Of a stretch of DNA of 64,000 nt, positions 1-8,272 are shown piece by piece. The notes below the pieces were generated by a model. The model saw nothing but the letters and a program-made list of their open reading frames with translations. It was not told where the DNA came from and did not search any database. Source of the DNA: Microbulbifer variabilis (GTDB lineage Bacteria > Pseudomonadota > Gammaproteobacteria > Pseudomonadales > Cellvibrionaceae); NCBI RefSeq assembly GCF_020524905.1, contig NZ_JAIVKI010000011.1, positions 62,001 through 126,000 on the forward strand, given 5' to 3'. Position numbers and translations under genes: made by a program. How positions within the stretch are numbered: the first letter of the stretch is position 1; the number at the start of each line of letters is the position of its first letter.

Positions 1-1
1 G

Positions 2-487
2 ACCACCGGCATCGGTGCCGACGAACTGGCACAGAGTTACGAAGCCAAACACGACGACTACAACGCGATTATGGTAAAGGCCCTGGCGGACCGGCTGGCG
101 GAATCTTTTGCAGAAACCCTGCACCGCCAGGTGCGCAAGGAATATTGGGGCTATGCGGCCGATGAAGAACTGAGCAATGAACAGCTGATCAAAGAAGCCT
201 ACCAGGGTATCCGCCCTGCGCCCGGTTATCCCGCCTGTCCGGACCATTCGGAAAAGGCTACGCTGTTCAAACTATTGAATGCCGAAGAAAATGCCGGGGT
301 CAGCCTGACCGAACACTTCGCCATGATGCCGGCGGCCGCGGTGAGCGGCTGGTACTTCGCTCACCCCCAGGCCAAATACTTCAACGTCGGCAAAATCGGC
401 CGGGACCAATTGCAAAGCCTGGCCAAGCGGAAAGGTATCAGCGAACAGGAACTGGAGCGCTGGCTGCGCCCCAATCTCGAGGAGTGA
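2..487 (+). CDS. metH: Methionine synthase MetH, C-terminal end (partial)
   Basis: The reading frame is open from the left edge, so only the last ~161 codons of cobalamin-dependent methionine synthase are present. The visible part is the activation (AdoMet-binding) domain that supports reductive reactivation of the B12 cofactor. Family features include the start region [11 protein letters not shown], a Tyr-Trp-Gly stretch (KEYWGYA), the motif [14 protein letters not shown] and the [17 protein letters not shown] segment. The cytosolic enzyme methylates homocysteine from 5-methyl-THF. It stops with TGA just 4 bases before the DUF2970 gene, which implies co-transcription. metH followed closely by cysI-type genes resembles the Pseudomonas order, interrupted here by an insertion-rich stretch. 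Confidence 0.95.
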   Translation, partial: TTGIGADELAQSYEAKHDDYNAIMVKALADRLAESFAETLHRQVRKEYWGYAADEELSNEQLIKEAYQGIRPAPGYPACPDHSEKATLFKLLNAEENAGVSLTEHFAMMPAAAVSGWYFAHPQAKYFNVGKIGRDQLQSLAKRKGISEQELERWLRPNLEE

Positions 488-491
488 GCCC

Positions 492-713
492 ATGCAGGAA
501 AATAATAAAAAACAAACCGTAAAGCCACGCTTTGGCCAGATAGTGCTCAGCACCCTGGCCGCCGCCATTGGCGTGCAAAGCAACAAAAACCGTAAAAAGG
601 ATTTTCGCAGCGGCAATATGACCCACTATGTTGTCGCCGGAATTATTTTCACCGCGTTGTTTGTTTTGTCCCTGGCTCTGATCGTAGAGACAGTACTTAA
701 CAACATGGGCTGA
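492..713 (+). CDS. DUF2970 family small membrane protein
   Basis: A 73-residue protein with a basic N-terminus (about 1-35), a GVQ-NKNR-KDF segment and one hydrophobic helix at about 46-66 (VVAGIIFTALFVLSLALIV). This is the architecture of DUF2970 proteins, single-pass inner-membrane proteins of unknown role found widely in gammaproteobacteria. It begins 4 bases after the metH stop, so it is probably the second gene of that operon. The ATG at 492 is preceded by an AGGAGT-like site that lies inside the metH stop region. Function is unknown. Confidence 0.85.
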   Translation: MQENNKKQTVKPRFGQIVLSTLAAAIGVQSNKNRKKDFRSGNMTHYVVAGIIFTALFVLSLALIVETVLNNMG

Positions 714-731
714 GTCCCCGTCTTTGCCGAA

Positions 732-750
732 AGCGGGCATCCGGCCCGCT
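732..750 (+). terminator. Stem-loop after metH-DUF2970
   Basis: A perfect 7-bp GC-rich inverted repeat (AGCGGGC / GCCCGCT) with a 5-base loop, 18 bases after the DUF2970 stop. There is no clear U-tract, so termination is possible but unproven. Confidence 0.35.
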
Positions 751-915
751 ACATCACGCATTCTCCGCACAAATACTTACCGAACCGGGTGGTTAACTCC
801 ACAGGGAAGTTTTGCTATGGAACTTTTATGAGTCTTAAAGAAGGATTACCCGGTACGGCTCAGCTCCGGGTTGGGGCTATTAATCGGGACTATTAATTAG
901 CGGATGAATAGCGGA

Positions 916-1032
916 TCAGCGGGTGGAAACCCAGAAAATACAAGTGGCGACAAAGATGGCGACGAGAGCCACAGCGGCGATGGCATCTACAAAATTGTCT
1001 TCTTCAGGGGTAACAGCTACTTCTTCATTCAT
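916..1032 (-). CDS. Small single-helix membrane protein (38 aa)
   Basis: A short gene. The ATG at 1032 is preceded on the minus strand by a GGAGAAATTCG ribosome site, and a TGA ends it at 916. The product starts MNEEVAVTPEEDNF, an acidic head, followed by one hydrophobic helix (about 15-34: VDAIAAVALVAIFVATCIFW) and ends WVSTR. The acidic N-terminus plus a single C-terminal helix suggests a small inner-membrane protein. I do not recognise a named family. Good translation signals and a clean head/helix layout argue that it is real despite its size. Confidence 0.6.
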   Translation of the reverse strand: MNEEVAVTPEEDNFVDAIAAVALVAIFVATCIFWVSTR

Positions 1033-1202
1033 CGAATTTCTCCGATTACGCATTATTGTTATTCAAAGTAGGTGGGCCGCAAGTAGCGGCTGATCAAGTA
1101 GAGCAAATTGAGTCTGCAGTTGCAAGGCGGTCTAGGGTTGGATCGTAGACTCATCCAATCATATCAATCAGACCCACCTCACCCATTATCTCATGACCTT
1201 TA

Positions 1203-2009
1203 TTAGTCACGGTTATTACTCAGGTGATTAAAGACTCCCTCTCTGCCGGCATTAACCGTATTCGCAGGCGCGCCGGCAATCTGTTCACAGCTCAGTGCGT
1301 TGCGGCGTTTGCCCCAGGCATCAAAGCTGTAAACCGGCTTGTTGCCAGCAGTATCTTTGGCAACCAGACCCTTGCTATCGGTAATGACATCCAGGGAACC
1401 CTGCAAGTCTTTGTGTAAATACTGGGTGCTGGTACTGGTGATTTCATCCGATGCATTCAGCTCGACACGCTCGATAGCAATGCCTGCGATATTGCGGCGA
1501 TAGAAGCTCTTGCTAGTGGCACCGGAGGTACTGCGCTCGATCACTTTCTCTACGCTGCCAATCTGCAGGGTGGTCACAGTGCCTTTGCCATTGTCGTCTA
1601 CGCGCTTGTAACGGCTGCGGTCCGGGCCGTAAGTGAAGCGTGTATCGTGGCTGCCCTTAGTGACCAGGCTAGGTTTATCAAAGACGGGGTAGTCCTGCGT
1701 ACGGCTGCCCGAGTCGCTACTCATGTTGCCGTTGTTGTCGTAGTGATAGCTGGTATTACCGGCTTTGGTTACCGCATGGGGGCGTGGGCCATTGTATTCA
1801 TAGCTACCAACGCTAGTTTTATAGGTGATATTGCCGGCATCATCGTAGCGAACCTCTTGAGTGACAGTTTGACTGCCGGCTTGATAGAGGCGCCCATAGC
1901 GCTGGCGGTTGAGGCCGTCGTACTCAAAACGTTCCTGCAGTTCCTTACGGTGGCTACCATCGCCACTGAGGTCGATTTTCAAAAGTATTATGATGTTCCT
2001 CAGGCACAA
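1203..2009 (-). pseudogene. RHS/YD-repeat protein remnant
   Basis: About 268 codons that read as the interior of an RHS/YD-repeat protein: RFEYDGLNRQRYGRLY, YDDAGNITYKTSVG, YHYDNNGNMSSD, YLHKDLQGSLDVITDSKG and YSFDAWGKRR are successive YD-type repeats ending in the conserved core-closing segment. RHS proteins are very large shells that carry a variable C-terminal toxin. Here the N-terminal part is absent, because the frame breaks at about 2040 next to a terminator. The tail after the core is only about 30 residues, too short for a toxin domain. It is best read as a decayed fragment of a once larger RHS or insecticidal-complex-like gene. Confidence 0.8.
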
Positions 2010-2045
2010 GACCTGGCACTGAACTCGGTCAGGGTGATATACACT

Positions 2046-2071
2046 AAAAAAAACGGCAGATTACTCTGCCG
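2046..2071 (-). terminator. Intrinsic terminator (minus strand)
   Basis: On the minus strand a 7-bp stem (CGGCAGA/TCTGCCG) with a 4-base loop is followed by eight T residues. It probably ends transcripts from the lipoprotein gene at 2278-2817 and separates that gene from the RHS remnant. Confidence 0.75.
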
Positions 2072-2116
2072 GAGTTCATGAAGAATTACCCAGCTAGATA
2101 GAAAGTTTATTTTGGA

Positions 2117-2180
2117 GTCAATAATTTACTCTGACCTTAATTATTTCTATATATGGCGTCAATATTTTACTCTGACCCCA
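2117..2180. repeat. Pair of near-identical GTCAATA-N-TTTACTCTGACC repeats
   Basis: Two direct copies of about 21 bases (2117-2137 and 2158-2178), differing at only a few positions and separated by 20 bases of AT-rich DNA. The reverse complement reads GGTCAGAGTAAAATATTGAC. From memory, such blocks often occur beside IS200/REP-associated transposases in gammaproteobacteria, but no transposase of that type is visible here. Confidence 0.55.
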
Positions 2181-2277
2181 ATATTTCATTGTTTCTACTA
2201 AACTTGGATAGTCCTTTTATTTAGCGCTTCGAGAAATAGAGCGCACTGCAAGTGCGTTCTATTTTTAATTGCTAAAT

Positions 2278-2817
2278 TTAAGCTCCTCGATACTGATCAA
2301 TGAGTGCTTTGATATTTTTTTTAAGTACAGCTTCGATATCTCCACCAGCACCACCCATCGATAAATCACTATCCGCGTGAGCTTTAAATTTAATAATGCC
2401 TGTTTCGGAGTCTTTAACAGTCAATACGGATTCAACGCCACCCTTCCCAGCACCAAAGCCAATAGCCCAGCGTAATGCTCGATTTCCATATTGAACATTC
2501 ACATCAAGATCTACTAGTAACGTTTTGCCTTCAGCCTCACTTGAAGACTTGACAATTTGATAATTGCTTTCTCTGGCGTACTCCTCAAGTTTTTCACGAG
2601 AATATACTTCCCAACCCTTTAGTTTTTCTTGCAAGATGGAATTATTTTTGGCCGATCTTTCTTTTGAATACACCCTTACATCTTCTATTTGTATGTTCTT
2701 GTAGCCTTCAAAGCTTTGAGAATGAACATCTGTTTTAACATGCGCAACACCACATCCACCTAAAAGGGATAGCGTCATCATGAGAAAAAATAATCTTGGT
2801 GCTTTGTAATGCTTCAT
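2278..2817 (-). CDS. Outer-membrane lipoprotein, DUF4410-like
   Basis: A 179-residue precursor. The N-terminus MKHYKAPRLFFLMMTLSLLGGC is a lipoprotein signal with a lipobox LGG-Cys22, so the mature protein should be lipid-anchored and periplasm-facing. The mature part has the alternating beta/alpha pattern of DUF4410: YKNIQIEDVRVY, a VDLDVNVQYGNRALRW strand region, FGAGKGGVESVLTVKDSETG, then an ALIDQYRG C-terminal helix. The family has no established biochemical role. The gene stands alone, between a terminator at 2046-2071 and an IS3 relic that begins about 160 bases upstream of its start. It may have travelled with the neighbouring mobile debris. Confidence 0.75.
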   Translation of the reverse strand: MKHYKAPRLFFLMMTLSLLGGCGVAHVKTDVHSQSFEGYKNIQIEDVRVYSKERSAKNNSILQEKLKGWEVYSREKLEEYARESNYQIVKSSSEAEGKTLLVDLDVNVQYGNRALRWAIGFGAGKGGVESVLTVKDSETGIIKFKAHADSDLSMGGAGGDIEAVLKKNIKALIDQYRGA

Positions 2818-2979
2818 TCACTTTCCTTAATTTGAGTTTAAAATCTAACGCCTTTCGCACAGGCAGGCAAACTGTAAGTTTGATTGTCCAGTCGCGAGTC
2901 GGCAATTGTGCCACAACATGTATAGTTTTTCTTGCCCGATTCTGATACTGAAAATTCTTTTCGTAAACGGTCAAATTGA

Positions 2980-3960
2980 TCCTACCCATCCACAACGGAC
3001 ACAGCATTAAGCAACTAGTTTTTCCTCAAACGCTTCAGGGCTGAGATAGCCATTAGCGCTGTGAAGTCGGGATCGATTGTAGTCTATCTCTATATATTCA
3101 AATACTGTTTCTCGCATTGAACACCTGGTGGAAAAGCGGTTTCCATGAATCACCTCCACTTTGAGTGAGTGGAAAAACGTTTCTGCACACGCGTTATCGT
3201 AGCAGTTACCCTTGGCGCTCATGCTGCTCTGAAGGTCATACGCTTTAATTAACGATTGATAATCTCTGGATCAATATTGGCTTCCCCTAGCAGTATGCAC
3301 GATAACATTCTTAGGCTTTTTACGTCGCCATAAAGCCACTTGTAAAGCATCACAGACTAATGTAGCCGTCATTCTTTCGGACAGGCCCAGCCAATAACCA
3401 GCCCTCTTCTGTCCATAGGTAGGTGATATCCCCGACTATTTCTGATTCGGTGTCTCAGCGTATAAGTTCTGCTTAGCAGATTGGGAGCCATCGGCAGGTT
3501 ATGTTTCGAGTAGATCGTGGCCTTATATTTCTTATCTGCTTTGACCTGAAGCCCCTGCTGACGAATACTGGCAGCCACTGCTTTCTGATTATATTATTTG
3601 TAATCACTAGCAAGCTCCTTCGTCAGGTGTGGTACGCCAAAACGCCCCCAACTGGCCATAAAGCTGCTTTCGGTATTGTAATCGCTTGGAACGGGTAGCA
3701 GCTCTTAGTACCCAGCCATAAAAGCCGCTACGAGATACACTTAACACCCTGGCCATTGCCTTGATGCTGAACTCTTGCCTGTGCTGTTGCAAAAAGGCCT
3801 ACCTCATTTCAGTCTCTTTGCAAAGTACGTTGTAGCCTTTTTTAGGATAACTATCTCCTTTGCCTGCTCAGCTAGCTGTCGTTTCAGGTGAGCTTTCTCT
3901 GCGGTCAGCTCTCTTTCGGCATCTCCTTGGCTCTGATGCAACTTAGGGATCCTCTTGCAG
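2980..3960 (-). mobile_element. Degraded IS3-family element (orfA/orfB remnants)
   Basis: The minus strand carries pieces of an IS3-family transposase in the correct order but different frames. The end of OrfA lies at about 3810-3955 (coiled segment EKAHLKRQLAEQAKEI-ILKK). The OrfB start lies at 3607-3792 (FSIKAMARVLSVSRSGFYGW, an HTH_21-type start), followed by scrambled middle parts around 3369-3578. The C-terminal integrase core is at 3007-3222 ([43 protein letters not shown]). Several frameshifts and stops make it inactive. The terminal sequence near 2979-3000 (CCACAACGGACACAGC) resembles an element end. Confidence 0.85.
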
Positions 3961-4020
3961 AGAAGCGTAGTCGCCTGAAGCATCGCCCATGCCGAACTGA
4001 GTTACGAAAGGTAAAAAATA

Positions 4021-4185
4021 AAGGCGCAGGTTAGGGCAAAAGTAGAGCATCCATTCCGATATATTAAAAATATCTTCAGGTCTGGCAAAGTACGCTATCG
4101 AGGTTTAGAAAAAAACACTCAGCGCTTATTTCTGCTGGCTGGCTTTACCAACTTACTAATTGGGAAAAAGTATCTGCTGACCTAG
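4021..4185 (+). mobile_element. IS5-family transposase C-terminal fragment
   Basis: In frame from 4021 to the TAG at 4183, about 54 codons match the end of IS5-family DDE transposases: KAQVRAKVEHPFRYIKNIF, then KVRYRGLEKNTQRLFLLAG and a final NLLIGKKYLLT. The frame is closed by a stop just upstream, so only the tail survives. It lies in the opposite orientation to the adjacent IS3 relic, consistent with repeated insertions at one spot. Confidence 0.8.
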
Positions 4186-5054
4186 GGTTAGTGTGCCTTA
4201 AATTCGCCAAACGCGGATCTAAGGCAGAAAAAATGGAGATAACTATGTATAGAAAGTAGGGTTTCGAGTAAAAAAGAGGCATTTATAGCTATAGGAAGCC
4301 TGATGCAAGGCTAAAGGCTGATTTTTCAGAGGATCCCTAGCATTATCAGCATACCACCCTGCAAGAATCCCATGAGTGGCCCTCACACAGCACTCCGGTT
4401 TGGTACGCATTGTTAAGGGGCCCGCGTGTGCTGGAATCTCAAATCAGGGGCGAAGGTGTACTCATAATCTACGCTCTTACAAGCGCGGCTCAGCTGCGTC
4501 AATTTCATATTAATTCTCTCCCTGCCAGCGAGGAGGGAATTACTTTCACAGTGAATACGCTGGGGAATCACTTGTAGTGTGATCCCCAGCGAGGCGCCAT
4601 CATAGCTTCCTGGCCAACAAGATCAGATTCACAGTAATCCAAAACCGGCATTTGTGAGTGAACTACTCCCCTTAGAAACTTATTGTCAACGGCTTCTATA
4701 GCAAATGCCCATTATCAAAGACTATCAGGTGGGTACCCCGGCGCACTCACCCCCAGTGGTATCCCTGGGTTTCACGCGAGATACCCTAGCCACCTTCCAG
4801 AAAAGTGATGTCTCTATACTCAACAGAGACGGCCGCAATCAAATGTGATCAGTGTAAAGGGAAAGCACTTACCTGCAGCTCCGCAAGCCAACAACTCAAC
4901 AGCGACCTGCTTATAACTGTTGGTTACAGACATAGCGGAAAATATTGTTATTTATTGCATAAGCCTACTGGTATGTTAGGCGCCAGCGGAGAACTGTCCG
5001 GGGCTTGCCCCTTTCTCCACCATCCGCGCACAAAGGCAATGGAATCAAGCTGTT
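4186..5054. other. Gene-free stretch before cysI
   Basis: No convincing gene in about 870 bases. The left part looks like further decayed insertion DNA. A long imperfect hairpin sits at 4558-4591. The last ~150 bases (AT-rich, around 4915-4970) should hold the cysI promoter. No operator could be assigned. Confidence 0.5.
4558..4591. repeat. Long hairpin, 13-14 bp arms
   Basis: The arms CGCTGGGGAATCAC and GTGATCCCCAGCG pair perfectly apart from one bulged A, around a 7-base loop (TTGTAGT). No T-tract follows on either strand, so it is not a typical terminator. It may be a leftover element end or a structured site. Confidence 0.5.
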
Positions 5055-6716
5055 ATGTATCGATACGACGACCGGGATCGCGCCATCATCAACGATCGCG
5101 TTGTCCAGTTCCGCGGCCAGACGGAACGTTACCTCGCCGGCGAGTTGAGTGAGGAACAATTCCTGCCACTGCGCCTGCAAAATGGCCTCTATATTCAGCG
5201 ACTGGCCCCCATGTTGCGCATCGCCGTGCCCTACGGCCTGCTCAACAGCAGCCAGCTGCGTCGTCTCGCGCGTGTCAGCCGGGACTATGACAAAGGATAC
5301 GCGCATTTCACCACGCGTCAGAACCTGCAGTACAACTGGCCCCAACTGGAAGATGTACCCGCTATTCTGGCCGAGCTGGCCGAAGTGGAAATGCACGCGG
5401 TTCAAACCAGCGGCAACTGTATTCGCAACACCACCTCTGACCCTTATGCGGGTATTGCTCTCGACGAGATTGCCGACCCGCGTCCCTACTGCGAACTGAT
5501 TCGCCAGTGGTCTACCTTCCACCCGGAATTCGCCTTTCTGCCGCGCAAGTTCAAGATCGCGGTGAGTGGCTCGGAGCAGGACCGCGCCGCGATTCGTGTA
5601 CACGACATCGGCGTGCAGATTGTGAAGCACGGCGAGGAAATTGGATTCCAGGTGCTGGTTGGCGGCGGCCAGGGCCGCACACCGGTTATTGCCGAGACGA
5701 TCCGCGACTTCCTGCCGGAAGAAGATCTGCTCTCCTACCTGGAAGCGATTGTGCGCGTGTACAACCAGCTGGGCCGCCGCGACAACAAGTACAAGGCGCG
5801 CATCAAGATTCTGGTGAAAGCCCTCGGCCCCGAAGAATTTGGTCGCCGTGTGGAAGAAGAGTGGCAGCACATTAAAGACGGGGTAGAGAAATTGACCCCA
5901 GAAGCTCTGCAGTGGGCCAAATCCTTCTTCACCGCGCCCGACTACAAGACCTTTGATGGCGCCGCCAGTGAAGCTGCCCTACAGCAACAGGCCGATAGCG
6001 ACAAGGCTTTCGCACGCTGGTTGGATCGCAACACCTACCCTCACCGGGTACCCGGTTACCGCGCCATCAAGCTCTCCACCAAACCTACCGGTGTGCCCCC
6101 CGGTGATGTCACCGACCGACAGCTGGAGGCCATTGCCGATCTCGCCGATGCCTTTAGCTTTGGCGAAGCTCGCGCTACCCACGATCAAAATGTGGTACTG
6201 GCCGATGTGGAACAGGGCCAGCTTTACGAGCTGTGGCAACAGGCGCGCAAACACGGCTTTGCCACGCCGAATATCGGCACCCTTACCGATATGATCTGCT
6301 GCCCTGGTGGCGATTACTGCTCCCTGGCCAACGCTAAGTCGATCCCAGTTGCCGAAGCGATCCAGCGTCGGTTCGACGATATGGACTACCTCTACGACCT
6401 GGGCGATTTGAACCTGAATATTTCCGGCTGTATGAATGCCTGTGGCCACCACCATGTGGGCCATATCGGTATCCTCGGCGTGGACAAGAAGGGCGAAGAG
6501 TTCTACCAGATCCAGCTGGGCGGCAGCGCCTCCAACGAAGCCAGCTTGGCCAAGGTACTGGGCCCCAGCTTCTCACGGGCTGAAGTTCCCGAAGTAATCG
6601 GCAAGATCCTCGATCTCTACGTCGAGCAACGCCAGGCCGAAGAGCCCTTTATCGATACCTACAACCGCATCGGCCTGCAGCCCTTCAAGGAGAGAGTCTA
6701 TGCCAAAGCCAATTAA
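5055..6716 (+). CDS. cysI: Sulfite reductase hemoprotein subunit (CysI-type)
   Basis: A 553-residue siroheme and [4Fe-4S] enzyme that reduces sulfite to sulfide for cysteine synthesis in the cytosol. Length and layout match the Pseudomonas-type stand-alone CysI. An N-terminal ferredoxin-like half (GYAHFTTRQNLQYNWP, QTSGNCIRNTTSDPYAGIA) is followed by a second half with the cluster/siroheme ligands: Cys416-X5-Cys422 within CCPGGDYC and Cys459-X3-Cys463 within SGCMNACGHHH. The ATG at 5055 follows an upstream AAT-rich region with a weak ribosome site. The stop overlaps the next gene by 17 bases, showing translational coupling with the DUF934 protein. No flavoprotein subunit is in view, so the electron donor is unknown. 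Confidence 0.93.
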   Translation: MYRYDDRDRAIINDRVVQFRGQTERYLAGELSEEQFLPLRLQNGLYIQRLAPMLRIAVPYGLLNSSQLRRLARVSRDYDKGYAHFTTRQNLQYNWPQLEDVPAILAELAEVEMHAVQTSGNCIRNTTSDPYAGIALDEIADPRPYCELIRQWSTFHPEFAFLPRKFKIAVSGSEQDRAAIRVHDIGVQIVKHGEEIGFQVLVGGGQGRTPVIAETIRDFLPEEDLLSYLEAIVRVYNQLGRRDNKYKARIKILVKALGPEEFGRRVEEEWQHIKDGVEKLTPEALQWAKSFFTAPDYKTFDGAASEAALQQQADSDKAFARWLDRNTYPHRVPGYRAIKLSTKPTGVPPGDVTDRQLEAIADLADAFSFGEARATHDQNVVLADVEQGQLYELWQQARKHGFATPNIGTLTDMICCPGGDYCSLANAKSIPVAEAIQRRFDDMDYLYDLGDLNLNISGCMNACGHHHVGHIGILGVDKKGEEFYQIQLGGSASNEASLAKVLGPSFSRAEVPEVIGKILDLYVEQRQAEEPFIDTYNRIGLQPFKERVYAKAN

Positions 6717-7248
6717 GCTGGGCCCACAGCCGGGCAACCCCACCGAGTTAATTCTCAACGGTGAAGTGGCCACTAATGAGTGGAAGATACTGCCGCAGCT
6801 GGAAGAAGGGGAAACGTTTGATATAAACGCCCTGCCCCCCGGCAAAGTGATACTGCCGTTGCGTCAGTGGCAGGCACACCGGGAGGCCCTGGCCAAGCGC
6901 AGTGCTGAAGTGGGCGTCTGGCTAGATAGTGACGAAGGTGCAGAGCTTATCGGCAGCGAAGCCGCAAATTTACCCTTGATTGCCATTCACTTCCCCGCCT
7001 TCGCCGACGGCCGCGGATTTTCTGCCGGTCGTTTACTTCGCGAACGCTTTGGCTTCAAAGGAGAGCTGCGCGCGGTGGGCGGCTTTATGCGTGACCAGCT
7101 CACTTACCTTCAGCGCTGCGGCTTTAATGCCTACGCTTTCGAAGGCGAGCAGCCTCTCACCATCCTGAAAGAGTCCTTACACGATTTCGGGGATAGCTAT
7201 CAATCTGGCGTGGATCAACCTCTGCCGATGTTCCGCAGACGCTTCTAA
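6700..7248 (+). CDS. DUF934 protein, CysI partner
   Basis: A 182-residue DUF934 protein, the usual companion of CysI in Pseudomonas-like genomes; it is required or helpful for sulfite reduction there, but its chemistry is not settled. Visible family features are the GKVILPLRQWQAHREAL segment, VGVWLDSDEGAELI, the strand IAIHFPAFADGRGFSAGRLLRERFG, and the tail FFRD-like GGFMRDQLTYLQRCGFNAY. It overlaps the cysI end by 17 bases, with AAGGAGAG as a ribosome site inside cysI. A strong terminator follows at 7265. Confidence 0.88.
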   Translation: MPKPIKLGPQPGNPTELILNGEVATNEWKILPQLEEGETFDINALPPGKVILPLRQWQAHREALAKRSAEVGVWLDSDEGAELIGSEAANLPLIAIHFPAFADGRGFSAGRLLRERFGFKGELRAVGGFMRDQLTYLQRCGFNAYAFEGEQPLTILKESLHDFGDSYQSGVDQPLPMFRRRF

Positions 7249-7264
7249 AGCCTACGCCACGTTA

Positions 7265-7297
7265 AGTGTGCCCTGCCTTCATTGACCAGGGCACACT
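7265..7297 (+). terminator. Terminator of the cysI operon
   Basis: A perfect 11-bp inverted repeat (AGTGTGCCCTG / CAGGGCACACT) with an 11-base loop, 16 bases after the DUF934 stop. Only a short T-poor tail follows. Confidence 0.6.
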
Positions 7298-7402
7298 ATT
7301 CCCCTGCCACTCTTCATGCCAATACCCGACGTCAAAGCCCCACTTCAACCCGCTCTCAAACTAGCACCTTCTCCTCTCAAAGAAACTACTGCCCTCAATT
7401 AT

Positions 7403-8011
7403 TTAAACCGCCGCATCCAGAAGCGCCAACCCATTACCATAAACAACATCAGGCCCCGCCCCCGATACACGAAATGGTATCTGATTTAAATCCCCACCGA
7501 GTGTACTAATGGCAAGTGCCACCCGCTTTAATTCCCGAGCACCCGGCCGATAGTGGCCACTGTGGTTATTGACCTCGAGTATTTGATAGCCGGCACCCAG
7601 TACAATAGTTCCTGCACCCAAGACCGGACCACCAGCCATAAATGAGGAATGATGAAAGTGACCTAAATTTTTTCTTCCGACATAAAAATTTCGCTGTGAA
7701 TCCACAACATAAATAATGTTTCCCGCAGTATTTTGCAGGATACCCAGCTCAAACCTTCTTTGCGGAGGAATAACCAACGTGTTTCCTGTAAATGTTACGC
7801 GGTGTTTCAGCCTGTCCCGATCGGAGAGATAACGGACATTGCCATTGCGGCCATGGGTCGCCTGATGGTTGGGATGATGAACTTCCGGCCAATAAGGAGT
7901 GGCTACCATTTTTGCCCCTCTTGAGCGGCCTAAAAGTCCTAGCGTTGCCAAAGTGGAGCGCAGGTGCCTCCAGCGCCCTCTAGCTCTCTCTCTTTTTTCT
8001 TCCTCAGTCAT
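7403..8011 (-). CDS. IQM-like protein (HSSF-AG / NHSGHYRP motif), possible effector
   Basis: A 202-residue protein without a signal peptide. The basic N-terminus (1-40, EEEKRERARGRWRHL) is followed by a domain in which residues about 115-190 carry FYVGRKNLGHFHHSSFMAGG, a GAGTIVLGAGYQILEV strand pair, NNHSGHYRPG and a terminal LGGDLNQIPFRV segment. This order matches plant IQM (calmodulin-binding IQ-motif) proteins, where YVG-K-G-FQHSSFLAGG, AAGRL, HSGHYRPT and VDLT-VK occur in the same spacing. Domains of this kind in bacteria are uncommon and may act in eukaryotic cells. The gene is isolated, with about 150 bases of spacer on its right side from the cysI operon. The family match is by eye, and the role as an effector is inference. 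Confidence 0.6.
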   Translation of the reverse strand: MTEEEKRERARGRWRHLRSTLATLGLLGRSRGAKMVATPYWPEVHHPNHQATHGRNGNVRYLSDRDRLKHRVTFTGNTLVIPPQRRFELGILQNTAGNIIYVVDSQRNFYVGRKNLGHFHHSSFMAGGPVLGAGTIVLGAGYQILEVNNHSGHYRPGARELKRVALAISTLGGDLNQIPFRVSGAGPDVVYGNGLALLDAAV

Positions 8012-8272
8012 TAGATGCTTCCTTCCATGAAGTGATTAAGATTAATAGGGGCGCTCTAGCCCCAAACATCACTTAATAGAATATTGAAAGCAGCATGAAC
8101 AACTTATGAATAATACGTGTTAAAAGATGCCTCGTAAGGAGTTTTCCCTGGCCAGGCTAAGCTCTGAATAGAGATATGCAATGAGCGCTCGACGAAAAAC
8201 CTCTATATTTCAGACACTTTCACCGAGCACAAACTATGGATCAATACTTAACGTTAGATACGTCACCCAATA

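Noticed and set aside
1203..2009. RHS fragment as an active polymorphic toxin
   Set aside because: Only core repeats remain and the tail is about 30 residues, too short for a toxin; no immunity gene follows.
1647..2081. Plus-strand frame over the RHS remnant
   Set aside because: It is the antisense shadow of YD repeats; the composition is that of a mirrored coding region and no family matches.
4805..5152. Frame overlapping the cysI start
   Set aside because: It reads cysI DNA out of frame and ends in Arg-rich, unlikely protein; no ribosome site.
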